Assembly (NCBI RefSeq): GCF_019703515.2
Contig: NC_059351.1
Coordinates: forward strand, 19,189,501-19,253,500
DNA: 64,000 nt
Source of the DNA: Myxocyprinus asiaticus
Taxonomy: Eukaryota > Chordata > Actinopteri > Cypriniformes > Catostomidae
Reading direction: 5' to 3'
In this document: piece by piece, positions 32,445 to 44,364 of the stretch
Position numbering within the stretch: the first letter of the stretch is position 1
Layout: every line of letters begins with the position of its first letter
Program-made: the position numbers and the translations under genes
Notes under the pieces: model-generated
Seen by the model: only the letters and a program-made list of their open reading frames with translations
Database searches by the model: none
Told to the model about the DNA's origin: nothing

Positions 32445-32935
32445 TGACGTCCCTGTATCAGGGTAAGGTCATAAACGGTTTACACAAAAATGACCCCGAT
32501 TTTGCATTGCGTGTAAACACCTTTGCTGGTGCTTTTACCAGTTTATCCAATGTGTGCAAGTGTTGTGCGCTTGACTTCCCTTACAAAAAATCTGGCAAAC
32601 TTGCCACAAACACAAATTCGGCACTCATTATTTTCACATGCAAATGTGCTTGTTTGCAGCTCTTCACCGGTAGTGGTGAACCTGCAGCAAACCTTTGGTG
32701 ACAATGAAGAGTTCGTGTCAACTCTAGTTTTTTTTTTTTTTGTAAGTTTTGTCATAAAAAATAAATAGAAAATAATTGCATGATTTCAAATCTCATGGAA
32801 ACCCGCTTTTCTTGCATTGTCGGATTTTTGGAATTAGCTGATTTTCGGTAGTTATCTGCATATTGCATATCGGCAGTGTGCACGTAAATGTGCTCATTGT
32901 TGCTGTGTCAGGCTGATTGGAACATTCAAGCTATA
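32445..32935 (+). repeat. Dispersed repeat family X, copy 1
   Basis: GTGTAAACACCTTTGCTGGTG, TATCCAATGTGTGCAAGTGTTG and TTTTCGGTAGTTATCTGCATAT recur in reverse complement at 33664-33965. Fold-back MITE copy D splits this copy at 32575-32745. Confidence 0.55.
32575..32745. mobile_element. Fold-back MITE family Z, copy D
   Basis: CCCTTACAAAAAATCTGGC at the left and TTTTTTTTTTGTAAG at the right, with the family core CTTCACCGGTAGTGGTGAAC. Confidence 0.68.
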
Positions 32936-33020
32936 AGAGCAATGTTTTGAAAACACCACAGTGTTTACACTTTTTGTGGAATTCAACCAATGAATGGCTT
33001 ACTTATGGTTGCTTGGCATA

Positions 33021-33663
33021 TTTAGTTTTTTGGCTTTCAGTCCATGTCTGTTAGCTTTTACACCATCTATATCCTTGTGTGACCACACATCATGCATGGA
33101 CTGTGTGTTTTGTCTTTGTTATAGCTATGCATGCATCATTTAATTTAAACCGACTGATCTCAGTTCAGGATACTCTGGACTGTAATTAAAGGGTTAAACT
33201 TTTGACACAGTGAGTCATGTGACAAAACAACATCCTCCGATCTCAGTTAAGTTTGTCTTTGGGAGAAATGCTGACAAAACTACATCTGGTAAGAAACCTC
33301 ATTAAGTTTTTACATTGAAACCTGTTTGAGTTAAAAGACTTGAGTCTCTAGTTTCATCCGATATACCATTTTGACAATTCATTGATTTATTGTGAAAAGG
33401 CACGCTGTTAAACACAGTGACCACGGACCATGGATATTTTTCCTTAGAAATCCTATATTCACTATGCATTATCACACTGAGAATCAATGAGTTCTTCCGA
33501 AAGCTGAAAAAATTTGATTTTAGAGGCTGTATACAGAGTTAGGATGAAAATAAGGTGCATTTCGAACTGTTTTGAGACCAGTGCAGACAGACAGCACACT
33601 GGAGGTTTAGATATTCACTAAATAGGGAGCAAGGGAGAATCCTATAGCTTTCCTAAACTTCCC
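33021..33663. other. Unassigned sequence
   Basis: No gene or recognised repeat. Confidence 0.5.
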
Positions 33664-33965
33664 GTCAAAAGTTCAGTTTCAGGCTGCAGATGATGTTTGG
33701 ACCACTCAACATGCACACTAATATATGCGGATAACTACCAAAATCCGCTTCATCAAGAAATGTGAAAACATACGAAACCCGTTTTTGGATTATTCTCTGC
33801 TTTAGACACCAAGACATACAGGCATGCACGCAACACTTGCGCACATTGGATAATCTGGTAAGAACACCAGTAAAGCTGTTTACATGCAAATCTGTGTAAC
33901 TGGCAGAAAACGATGTGTGCTGATCAGAAGAAACCCATTTAAGGTGTTTACATGACCATGCACAT
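33664..33965 (-). repeat. Dispersed repeat family X, copy 2
   Basis: Reverse-complement match to 32445-32935 without the MITE insertion, which confirms that MITE copy D is a later insertion there. Confidence 0.55.
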
Positions 33966-34273
33966 TGTCGGCTTGTAACCAGCAATAGCAAGTACTAAAT
34001 CATGGTCTATGGTTCATGGCTGTCATCAGGGGTTAAATTGGGCCGGAAATGTAAGTGTAAGCATAGTTCTAGCAGGAAGATCTTGGGGTTCATTCATCAA
34101 GCATCACATCCAATCACAATACAGCCTCCGCTTCATAGGCCTGCAAGCTGCCTCTCATTGTTTGCATACTTCCGTGTTTACACTCACGCGCATGTGAGTG
34201 AAACACACATAATGCTACACGCTATGCCTCACTTCTCCAAGCAACAGTCACTTCAGGTTGGATGATCACTCAC

Positions 34274-34333
34274 CTTGATATTCACGCTCTTCTCCAGCCA
34301 GACTCCATCAGGAAAATATGTTACGTTCTCAGT
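34274..34333 (-). CDS. Candidate host-gene exon (60 bp)
   Basis: On the minus strand, 20 codons (TENVTYFPDGVWLEKSVNIK) lie between an AATAG acceptor-like site and a strong GTGAGT donor (34268-34273). The reading is phase 0 at both ends, so it would splice in frame onto the candidate exon at 15948-16100. An in-frame TAG just upstream of the acceptor marks the edge of open sequence. It lies in DNA that I cannot assign to any repeat. I do not recognise the protein. The short length means that chance is possible, but composition and splice sites together are encouraging. Confidence 0.45.
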
Positions 34334-34448
34334 CTATTCTTCTTTTGAGGAACAATATTTATGTCATGCAAATAGCTGGTGGTAGATGGGGTTTCAGGCG
34401 TTCTGCTTCCAATGTCCTCAATCCTCTGTTCATCATAAGCTTTATATG

Positions 34449-35619
34449 CAGGGATGGATTAACCATCGGGCCAATTGGGCTGTTGCCCAGGGGCCTCTAA
34501 ACTAAAGGGGCCTCTAGCTCTAAATCAATTATTTATTTATATATTTATTTATTTATCTTGAGATACTGTATCTATTATAAATCCATGTAAATATCAGCCT
34601 TATGTGAAATACTATTGTTCAGTGGAAAGCGTGCTGGACGACAGCAGCACAAGCACAGTCACTCGAGTGTACGCTCAGGGAATCTGCGTTTCACAGGTGC
34701 AAAGCTTTTATTTGAAGGACTGCAGAGAACAGCCTTTGATTCACAAAACGCTTTCCAGACACAAGATGCAGTTTACCCTGGCTGTGTACAAAGCTGATGG
34801 TTTAAATTCATATTAAAGAAAGTGACAGAATTCATGTAACAGTATGGAGGACATTAAAATGTTTAAGTCCTGCATGCATTTAATGATAATGATAAAATCA
34901 CATTAAAGTCGAACAAAAATATCTCTGTCACTGCCTGCAACATATTTGGCCTAATCTTAATAAATGGAAAATGCGTAATTCTGCCTGGGCAGGTTCACTT
35001 TCCATGAGGCAGTTCAAGCTACGCTTTATAAACCTCTTCGGGATGCTTTGATTTTTAAATGATTTAGCATTTTAATTGTGTAATTATTGTCTGCACACCA
35101 GAGCAAAACTGTATGCGATGGTCCTGCCCGGTATGTTGAAAAAGGTGAGATGTGGTGCAAAGATCAAAGACATCCATCCAGTGTGTGTTTACATAGAAAA
35201 ACAATTGAAAAACAGCGCAGATGCACATGTGAACAGCCTGGAACTCGCCCTACTTGAAAAACTGACCCGAACCTGGCCCAAAACCTGTTGGTTTGTTGGG
35301 TACTGTCGGACTCAGATCAGATTGAGGACCTCTATATACGTGCAGAATAACCGAATAGTGATTTTGGTATTTAAATACAGATGCCTTGCACATACCTATT
35401 TATAACGCATGATTTTGGATCGGTTCATGATTAAAACGTGCATATAATTAGCCGTGTTAGACATTGCTCCAAACTTTTCTTCAGTCTATTTGAAAAATCC
35501 AACCAAATCTGCCAAGCGGACATGGGGGTACTCCATGAACATGGCGGCTTCTAGTGTGCTGTCTAGGTGTAGTGTGCCTCCATGGTCTACTGCCCAATGG
35601 GCCTCTTAATCCGTCCTTG
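34449..35619. mobile_element. Non-autonomous hAT-type element
   Basis: CAGGGATGGATTAACCATCG at the left and the reverse complement of the right end (CAAGGACGGATTAAGAGGCCC) are imperfect inverted repeats. A perfect 8-bp duplication TTTATATG flanks it at 34441-34448 and 35620-35627. The 1171-bp body has no transposase ORF. Part of it (35076-35300) is shared with 9756-10050. Confidence 0.85.
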
Positions 35620-35627
35620 TTTATATG

Positions 35628-35878
35628 CATCAATATCGCTCAAGCAGCAATATTAATTCTACAAGAGCATTCGGTCTCACTGATCATGTAGGTGTATGTG
35701 CATTTCACAGAGTGGTGGACACATCACTTGGGCACCCGAGCACGGATGCACATTTCTCAAATGTTAGCACAGTGTTTGCATAACTGATTGTTCTCTTATT
35801 GGGGAAGCAGGTTCCAATATTCCTGCAAATCTTCACATACAAGTACTTCAGTGTGTTGGGTCCGATCATCCATCAAGA
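35628..35878. other. Unassigned sequence left of the nested array
   Basis: No gene or recognised repeat; ends at the TA (35879-35880) target of the large Tc1. Confidence 0.5.
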
Positions 35879-36197
35879 TACAGTTGTGCTCAAAAGTTCG
35901 CATACCCTTGGAGAATTAGAAATATATGTACCATTTTTAAAGAAAACATGAGTGAGCAGGCAAAACACATTTATTTTATTTCTTATGGGATTCATATTCA
36001 ACTGTAGGTTATAACAGAATGGCACAATCATAAAACAAAACATGGCATCAAAGAAAAAAATGAAATGACCCCTGTTCAAAAGTCTGCATACCTTTATTTC
36101 TTAATACTGTGTTTTTTTATTTTTTTATTATTATATTCATGTTATAATCCGGTGAGATTCGATACACCCAGTTACATATTTGCTCTTTGAGGTAAAC

Positions 36198-37066
36198 ATG
36201 GCAAAGAAGTCAAAATCCTCAGACTCTGGAGACATTAAAAGACACTTACGTGTTCAAGCTGAGGCCTCTGACGGGCCTGCGAGCCGGGGACTCGATTTGG
36301 AAGGCACGTCAAGGGAAGAAATTCAGCGTCAACTGTCCAACATCTCGGTGATGCTGACGAAGGTTGTTGCTGACTTGGAGGATCTCGCTGTAATACGTCG
36401 ATCGATTATGCCGATGAAAACAAAATTCTCTGAGTTGGTCACAAGAGTGGCAGAAGTTGAGAGATGGATCGATTATTTGGAGTTATCAGAAAGGGAATTA
36501 TCTGCTAATCCGCCCGCATCCAAAACAGACTTGGAACACATTTTGGAAAAAAAAATATATTTTGTAAATATTTTATATTTTGAAGGAATAACATACGGAT
36601 TGTTGGAATTCCTGAGCATGAAGAGGGCAGAGATATGGTGAAATTCCTGGATGAGCTCTTCCCGAGTCTGCTCGACATAACAGGCCATAAACTGGAAATC
36701 GAGCGAGCTCAGAGTCTCGGCTCGGAGATCAGCTGAGGGAGACAGGCCCCGATCAATTCTGGCCAAATTTCTGAGATCATCTGATAAAGATCTCATGTTG
36801 CACCAGGCGAGGAGCAAAGGAAAGCTTTCCAACTAAAAGTTATATAAATATAAAATATTTCTTAATATTTACATGTTCCCGGACTTTGCAAGTTCGACAC
36901 GAGAGAAACGCAATCGGTTCAAGGAATGTAAGAAACTCTTACATCAATGGAAGATCGCTTTTGATGTTTCCGGCCAAACTGAGAATAGACACCAGGGACG
37001 GCAGCAAAGTATTTACATGTCCCAAACAGGCACTCTCCATTATAAATACATTGGAGTGAGTAAGCC
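36198..37066 (+). pseudogene. L1-like ORF1 protein, broken
   Basis: The start MAKKSKSSDSGDIKRHL is followed by a heptad-rich region (about residues 40-110, ISVMLTKVVADLEDLAVI ...) suggesting the coiled coil that trimerises L1 ORF1 proteins. The RNA-binding middle part is in pieces with a frame change after LEHILEKK (about 36540) and stops near 36735 and 36835. The C-terminal domain is recognisable in another frame as MFPAKLRIDTRDGSKVFTC, ending at TGA about 37066. ORF1 proteins coat the LINE RNA and act as chaperones. Identity is inferred from position and the C-terminal motif. After it, a spacer of about 280 bp is tandemly duplicated (about 36930-37200 and 37210-37470). Confidence 0.7.
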
Positions 37067-38355
37067 ATTTGATGTTTCTTATATTAGTGGACTGACTCGC
37101 TATTCAGTGACTTGATTGTCTGAGGAAGCTGGGTGCCATTTTTGTTTCTTTTTGCGCTGGCTCCGCCTAGCGGCTGGAGTTGGTTTTGTGGCATGACTCC
37201 TTCAAGAATCTTTTGCATTGATGGAAGATCACTTTTACACTGAAGTTCCCGGCCAGATTGAGAATGGACACTATGGATAACCACAAAATATCCACATGCT
37301 CACATAATGGATGTCTTTTATAAAGTTGACGGGCTGAGTAAGTCATGATGTACTTTTTTATGTGGCCTCCAAGTGAGTTTGGCTCTTGATCATCCGAGGA
37401 ACTGGGATGCCTGTTTTGTTTCTTTTCATGCTGGTTCCACCTAGTGGCTGGAGTTTGTTTTTGCGGAGTAGTTTCGCGAGACACTGGAATGATTTCGTCA
37501 TCTGCTGCACTCATAACAGCCAGCTCACTGAACAATTGTCTGTCTGGAAACTGAACGGCTTTATCAGCTGGAAGTGGTTTTGTGAAGGAACACACCTTCG
37601 AGATAGTTCTGTGAATGCATCTACGTGTTCTTTGTGTTTATTCTGCCTGTTGGTTGGGGTCTGTTTTACAAAGTATTTTCTGTTATCTAATTTTGCAGAA
37701 GCACCGGACTTGAGCAATCCGATGGCAAAGTCGTCGAGGGGGTTCTCGCATGCGTACATGGACCTTTAGAATTTAGAGGGATTGACGCCGGTTGACGTTG
37801 TCGTGCACAGGGTTAATCGTTTTTCTGTTTGTTTTGTTCGGGGGGAAGTTCTGGGTTTTATTGTTGCTCTAATGGAGAATGCGGTCTTTATAATCTTGTT
37901 TTGACACACAATTTATTTTTTCTATTATATCAATATGTCAATTGTTAATATGAGTGGGATATCTTTCTCCACATGGAATGTGAACGGGTTGGGGCACCCC
38001 ATAAAAAAGGAAGGTTATTTCTTTTTTTAAGCATAAAAAATATGATATAGTGTTTCTTCAAGAAACACATCTTTCCCCGCAGGAAGCTGAAAAATTTGGG
38101 AAGATATGGGGTGGACATGTTTTCTTTAGTGCTGGCTCAAGTAAGAATAGGGGAGTCATTATATTGATAAATAAACATCTACAATTCAAATGTCTCAAAC
38201 AGAAAGATAAATTAGGAAGACTCATTATTGTTTAAGGAGAAATTCAGGGGCAAAGGTTGATTTTGGCTAATATCTACACACCTAACGCTGATGATCAAGG
38301 CTTTTCTATAGATCTTGAAGGGATGTTGCAAGCCACTGGCACCCCTCATGATGTA

Positions 38356-39988
38356 CAGTGCATCCGGAAAGTATTCACAGCTCTTCACTTTTTCCACATT
38401 TTGTTATGTTACAGCCTTATTCCAAAATGGATTAAATTCATTATTTTCCTCAAAATTCTACAAACAATATCCCATAATGACAATGTGAAAGAAGTTTGTT
38501 TGAAATCTTTGCAAATTTATTAAAAATAAAAAACGAAAAAAATCACATGTACATAAGTATTCACAGCCTTTCCATTACACTCAAAACTGAGCTCAGGTGC
38601 ATCCTGTTTCCACTGATCATCCTTGAGATGTTTCTACAACTTTATTGGAGTCCACCTGTGGTAAATTCAGTTGATTGGACATGATTTGGAAAGGCACACA
38701 CCTGTCTATATAAGGTCCCACAGTTAACAGTGCATGTCAGAGCACAAACCAAGCCATGAAGTCCAAGGAATTGTCTGTAGACCTCCGAGACAAGATTGTA
38801 TCGAGGCACAGATCTGGGGAAGGGTACAGAAACATTTCTGCATCACTGAAGGTCCCAATGAGCACAATGGCCTCCATCACCCGTAAATGGAAGAATGGAA
38901 CCACCAGGACTCTTCCTAGAGCTGGCTGCCCAGCCAAACCGAGTGATCGGGGGAGAAGGGTCTTAGTCAGGGAGGTGACCAAGAACCCGATGGTCACTCT
39001 GACAGAGCTCCAGCATTTCTCTGTGGAGAGAGGAGAACCTTCCAGAAGAACAACCATCTCTCCAACACTCCACCAATCTGGTCTGTATGGTAGAGTGGCC
39101 AGACGGAAGCCTCTCCTCAGTAAAAGGCACATGAGAGCCCGCCTGGAGTTTGCCAAAAGGCACCTAAAGGAGCCTCAGACCATGAGAAACAAAGATTGAA
39201 CTCTTTGGCCTGAATGGCAAGTGTCATGCCTGGAGGAAACCAGGCGCTGCTCATCACCTGGCCAATACCATCCCTACAGTGAAGTATGGTGGTGGCAGCA
39301 TCATGCTGTGGGGATGTTTTTCAGTGGCAGGAACTGGGAGACTAGTCAGGATCGAGGGAAAGATGAATGCAGCAATGTACAGAGACATCCTTGATGAAAA
39401 CCTGCTCCAGAGCGGTCTGGACCTCAAACTGGGGTGAAGGTTCATCTTCCATCAGGACAACGACCCTAAGCTCACAGCCAAGATAACAAAGGAGTGGCTT
39501 TGGGACAACTCTGTGAATGTCCTTGAGTGGCCCAGCCAGAGCCCAGACTTAAACCCAATTGAACATCTCTGGAGAGATCTGAAAATGGCTGTGCACCGAC
39601 GCTCCCCATCCAACCTGATGGAGCTTGAGAGGTCCTGCAAAGAAGAATGGGAGAAACTGCCCAAAAATAGGTGTGCCAAGCTTGTAGCATCATACTCAAA
39701 AAGACTTGAGGCTGTAATTGGTGCCAAAGGTGCTTCAACAAAGTATTGAGCAAAGGCTGTGAATACTTATGTACATGTGATTTTTTTATTTTTATTTTTA
39801 TTTTTATTTTTTTTTTATTTTTAATAGATTTGCAAAGATTTCAAACAAACTTCTTTCATGTTGTCATTATGGGGTATTGATTGTAGAATTTTGAAGAAAA
39901 TAATGAATTTAATCCATTTTGGAATAAGGCTGTAACATAACAAAATGTGGAAAAAGTGAAGCGCTGTGAATACTTTCTGGATGCACTG
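38356..39988 (+). mobile_element. Tc1 transposon (IR/DR type) inside L1-like LINE
   Basis: CAGTGCATCCGGAAAGTATTC at 38356 and its near-complement ...ACTTTCTGGATGCACTG ending at 39988 are flanked by TA. Inner repeats of the same motif (AAGTATTCACAGCCTTTCC at about 38557 and GGCTGTGAATACTT at 39757) give the IR/DR layout. Length 1633 bp is full length. Repeats are still very alike, so this is one of the youngest insertions in the array. Confidence 0.92.
38756..39749 (+). pseudogene. Tc1 transposase lacking its first catalytic Asp
   Basis: The N-terminus (MKSKELSVDLRDKIVSRHR) and two helix-turn-helix motifs (GYRNISASLKVPMSTMASI) are intact through residue ~140. Near 39183 a short deletion fuses TMRNK directly to IELFGLNGK. 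Related elements have a segment containing the first Asp of the DDE triad (WSDET-like) here, so that residue and the frame are lost. The rest reads on in another frame with a TGA at about 39434, then [13 protein letters not shown] (second Asp) and [15 protein letters not shown] (Glu), ending STKY at 39749. The enzyme would have moved this element but cannot now be active. The flanking AAACAAAGATT sequence suggests a microhomology deletion. Confidence 0.9.
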
Positions 39989-40197
39989 TAATATTGGGAG
40001 GAGACTTTAATCTTTTGATGGACTCAGTCCTTGATCATAGTGAAGCAAAAGTGTGTAAGTCCCCTAGAGCAACAGTGACGCTTCACAGGATGTGTAAATA
40101 TCTTGGTCTTACAGATATCTGGAGACTTTTGAACCCATCTGGTAGGGACTATACATTTTTTTCATCAGTCCATAAGATTTATTCTAGAATAGATTTT

Positions 40198-40199
<2 letters not shown>

Positions 40200-40233
<34 letters not shown>
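40200..40233. repeat. (TA)n microsatellite within LINE ORF2
   Basis: Perfect TA run interrupting the endonuclease frame. Confidence 0.95.
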
Positions 40234-40237
<4 letters not shown>

Positions 40238-43026
40238 TAAGTACCTCATTTCATCTGTTGTTGATTGCTCAGTTGGAAACATCTTAGTCTCAGATCACGC
40301 CCTGGTGAGTTTAGAGGTGTTGCCACATACAGAGAAAAAGAAATCATATAGTTGGCGCCTTAATGTATCCCTTTTGCAAAATCCTGATTTCCAACAAATG
40401 TTAAAGACCGAAATCAATGTTTATATGTAGACCAACTGGTCCTCAGTATCCTCTGTGGGCATGGCTTGGTAGGGACTTAAGGCGGTTCTTAGGGGTCGGA
40501 TCATACAGTATGCCTCATTCACCAAAACATCCAAAGCACGACAACTCGTGGAGTTGGAAGGGAATATTAAAAGTGCAGAGGCAGAGCTGAAGCACCGAAT
40601 GTCATCTAATGGCCACAGAGAATTGACCCGTTTGAAATACAGATATAATACTATTTTGTCGTGGAAATATTTTTTAGATCTTATGCTACAGAACTGGCTC
40701 CACTTTTGTTAGAAGTTTATACGGAATCATTAAAGAATGGAAAGCTTCCACCAACCATGACACAAGCCTGGATCTGTCTGATTCTTAAAAAGGACAAAGA
40801 TCCAAGCGAGTGTAAATGTTACCATCCAATTTCCCTGATCCAGCTAGATGGCAAAAAAATTTGGCAAAAATTCTGCCTATAATTCTAGTAAAGTTATGAC
40901 ATCTCTTATACATATAGATCAGGTGGGGTTTATTAGGGGCTGCAGCTCTTCTGACAGCATTAGGCATTTCATTAATATCATGTGGTCAGAGGCGAATGAT
41001 CAGACTCCAGTCGCTGCCATTTCACTTGACGCCGAAAAGGCGTTTGATATGGTAGAATGGGATTATCTTTTTAAGATTTTGGAAATATATGGATTCGGAA
41101 ATACTTTTATTGGATGGATTAAGTTACATTATAGACACCCTGTAGCAGCGGTACAAACAAATGGATTAATTTCAGATTATTTTACTCTGGATAGGGGCAC
41201 TCAGCAGGGTTGCCCTCTTTCCCCATTATTGTTCTGTCTTGCCCTGGAACTATTAGCAGCTGCGATAAGAAAGGAGGATGATTTTCCATGGGTGGTGGCG
41301 GGAGGTGTGGCGCATAAGCTTTTATTTTATGCAGATGATATTTTGTTATTCGTTCCGACCCCACTAGATCTTTGCCTAGCCTCCATAGAATTATCATTTC
41401 CTTTTCTAAATTTTCGGGATACAGAGTTAATTTGTCTAAATCCGAAGCTTTAGCTCTGACTGCGTACTGCCCAGTAACGGCTTTTCTGCCGGGCGCCTTT
41501 CAATGGCCTAAACAGGGCATTAAGTATTTTGGTATTTTATTCCCAGCAAATTTATGTGATTTAGTTAGAGTTAATTTTGATCCTTTAAAAGGTTTTCGAG
41601 CGATGTGGGTAGGTGGGCTTCATTACATTTATCGATGATTGGGAAGGTTAATGTTATTAAAATGAATTGTACTCCAAAATTCAACTACCTACTACAGTCT
41701 CTCCCTGTAGATGTCCCCCTCTCTTACTTCAAGCAATTTGATAGCATAGCGAAGTCCTTCATTTGGAGTGGAAAACGTCCCAGGTTACATTTCAACAAGT
41801 TACATAGGCCGATTGACAAAGGTGGGCTAGGCCTACCTAAGATTTTGTTTTATTAATATGCATTTAGTCTTAGACATTTGGTTCATTGGTCACTTCCACC
41901 AGAGAGAGCCCCTCCCTGGTTTTGTATTGAAAAGGAAGTTCTTGACCCTATCTCGCCACTGCAAAGCCCTTCTATCAAACTAATCGGAGAAGTTAAGTCA
42001 CACCCCGTTATCTCGCATTTACACTCAAAAGGTGTCCAGAGTGTTTAACTCGGATATTTATTTAAACGTAGCCTTGAGCATATGTATTAATAAGTCCCCT
42101 TTCTGTTGGTCATATTGGATTGTGAGGGGGGTTAATACACTTGGTGACCTATATGAGAGTGGAGTATTGAGATCTTTTGAAAATTTGATTCAACATTTTG
42201 GGATTCCCAAGTATTTACAGCTGCGCCACCTGCTCTGCACTGTTTTTGGGAGTAGCACGCACCCCCCCCTAGAGCGGCAGATACTCTGGGAGTGGTGATT
42301 GCTGCTTTTGGGAAGGGTCATGAGGCATCAGTGTATTACTCCCTGCTAATTCAGAGTCTGGGGGACAGAGCTTTAAATTCTCTCAAAAGATTATGGGAGG
42401 AAGATTTTAATTTGCTATTGGAGGAGGGAGTGTGGGCTAGGATTCTGAAAAACGTCATGTCTGCATCTAGAGATGCAAGGGTTCGCCTTATGCAATTTAA
42501 TATTTTACATAGATTTTATTGGACCCCTTCTAAATTGTTAAGGCTTGGTCTTAAGGACACACCCATCTGCTGGCGATGCCATTCTGAAGATGGAGACACC
42601 ACCCATGTTTTTTGGGGGTGTCGTAAGATCCAAGAATATTGGCTGAAGGTGCAAAGTTTTGTGTGTAATGTGTTGGGCACTCAGGTCTTGTTCTGCCCCA
42701 GACTCTGTATTTTGGGAGATGGGGAGGTCATGGATTTGGAGGATAAGTACATGAAGGACTGGGTTTTGACCAGTGTGATGATTGGTAGGCAGGTTATTTT
42801 GAGGAGTTGGAAGTCGGATGGAGCACCCTCGTTCCAGGAGTGGTGCAGGGAGATGGGTAGGGTGGCTGCCTTTGAGGAGGGGTCGAGCAGAAGGATGGAA
42901 GTTAGGGATTTTTACAAAAAGAAATGGAGCAATTACTTAACCTATTTGGGGGAATCTCGAGGATGGATTTTTTTTTATTATTATACTTGATTATTGTATT
43001 TTCTTTTCTTTTTTGTTGTTTTAGCT

Positions 43027-43163
43027 TTGTGTTTTTGTGTGTGTGTGTGTGTGTGTGTCTATATTCTGTTGACCTCTGGGGTGTTCGTGGTGGGTTTGGG
43101 TGGGGTGGGAGTTTGGTAGGGGGAGGGGATATAGTGGGGGGTTAATGTTTAAAATGATTGATT

Positions 43164-43232
<69 letters not shown>
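43027..43232. repeat. (TG)n and (TA)n tracts in LINE 3' UTR
   Basis: TG repeats at about 43036-43058 and a TA run at about 43166-43232, followed by the 3' end of the LINE. Confidence 0.95.
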
Positions 43233-43239
<7 letters not shown>

Positions 43240-43312
43240 TGTCGTTTTTTTCTTTGTGTTAATTTATGAATCAATAAAAATGTTAATAACAAAAAAAAAG
43301 AAAAAAGAAAAG

Positions 43313-43439
43313 AAGGGGCAAGTCAACATTAACTTTTGAGGAAATCAATATTATGCTACAAATGCTGTCAATGTGATGAACTTGGAATATTCCTTTAATA
43401 CCTTAAATAAATTCCTTTAAAAAAAACAGCAACAAAAAA

Positions 43440-43442
<3 letters not shown>
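43313..43442 (+). other. Candidate 3'-transduced segment of the L1-like LINE
   Basis: After the LINE's own A-rich tail, about 110 bp of unrelated sequence follows, including a reverse copy of the MITE-like repeat also seen at 18036. It ends with AATAAA (about 43408) and, about 12 bases later, a second A-rich tail before the target duplication. This is the structure made when transcription runs past the element's weak signal into flanking DNA. Confidence 0.6.

Positions 43443-44364
<922 letters not shown>

Larger units (their letters stand above)
32260..33020 (+). repeat. Dispersed repeat family Y, copy 2, interrupted
   Basis: Left part 32275-32443 (GTGTGTAATTT, CCATTGGTTG, GAGCTTGAAAACC) and right part 32940-33020 (TTTTGAAAACACC, ACCAATGAATGGCTTAC) match 18935-19150 in order. 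The stretch between them is family X, itself carrying fold-back MITE copy D. Confidence 0.45.
37935..42990 (+). pseudogene. L1-like ORF2: endonuclease-reverse transcriptase, broken
   Basis: The endonuclease begins ISFSTWNVNGLGHPIKK (near 37960), continues with VFLQETHLSPQEAEKFGKIW and LANIYTPNADDQGF, is interrupted by a Tc1 at 38356-39988, and resumes with ILGGDFNLLMDSVLDHSEA at 39992. A (TA)n tract interrupts it at 40200-40233. A deletion near 40660 removes sequence before the RT. The RT piece 40848-41453 holds DAEKAFDMVEWDYL, QGCPLSP (residues 120-126) and the catalytic YADD (161-164). The thumb, connection and C-terminal parts continue in shifted frames, ending with a CCHC-like knuckle CWRCHSEDGDTTHVFWGC near 42572 and a stop near 42990. 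The YADD core and late C-terminus are well kept, but frameshifts make it inactive. Confidence 0.85.
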
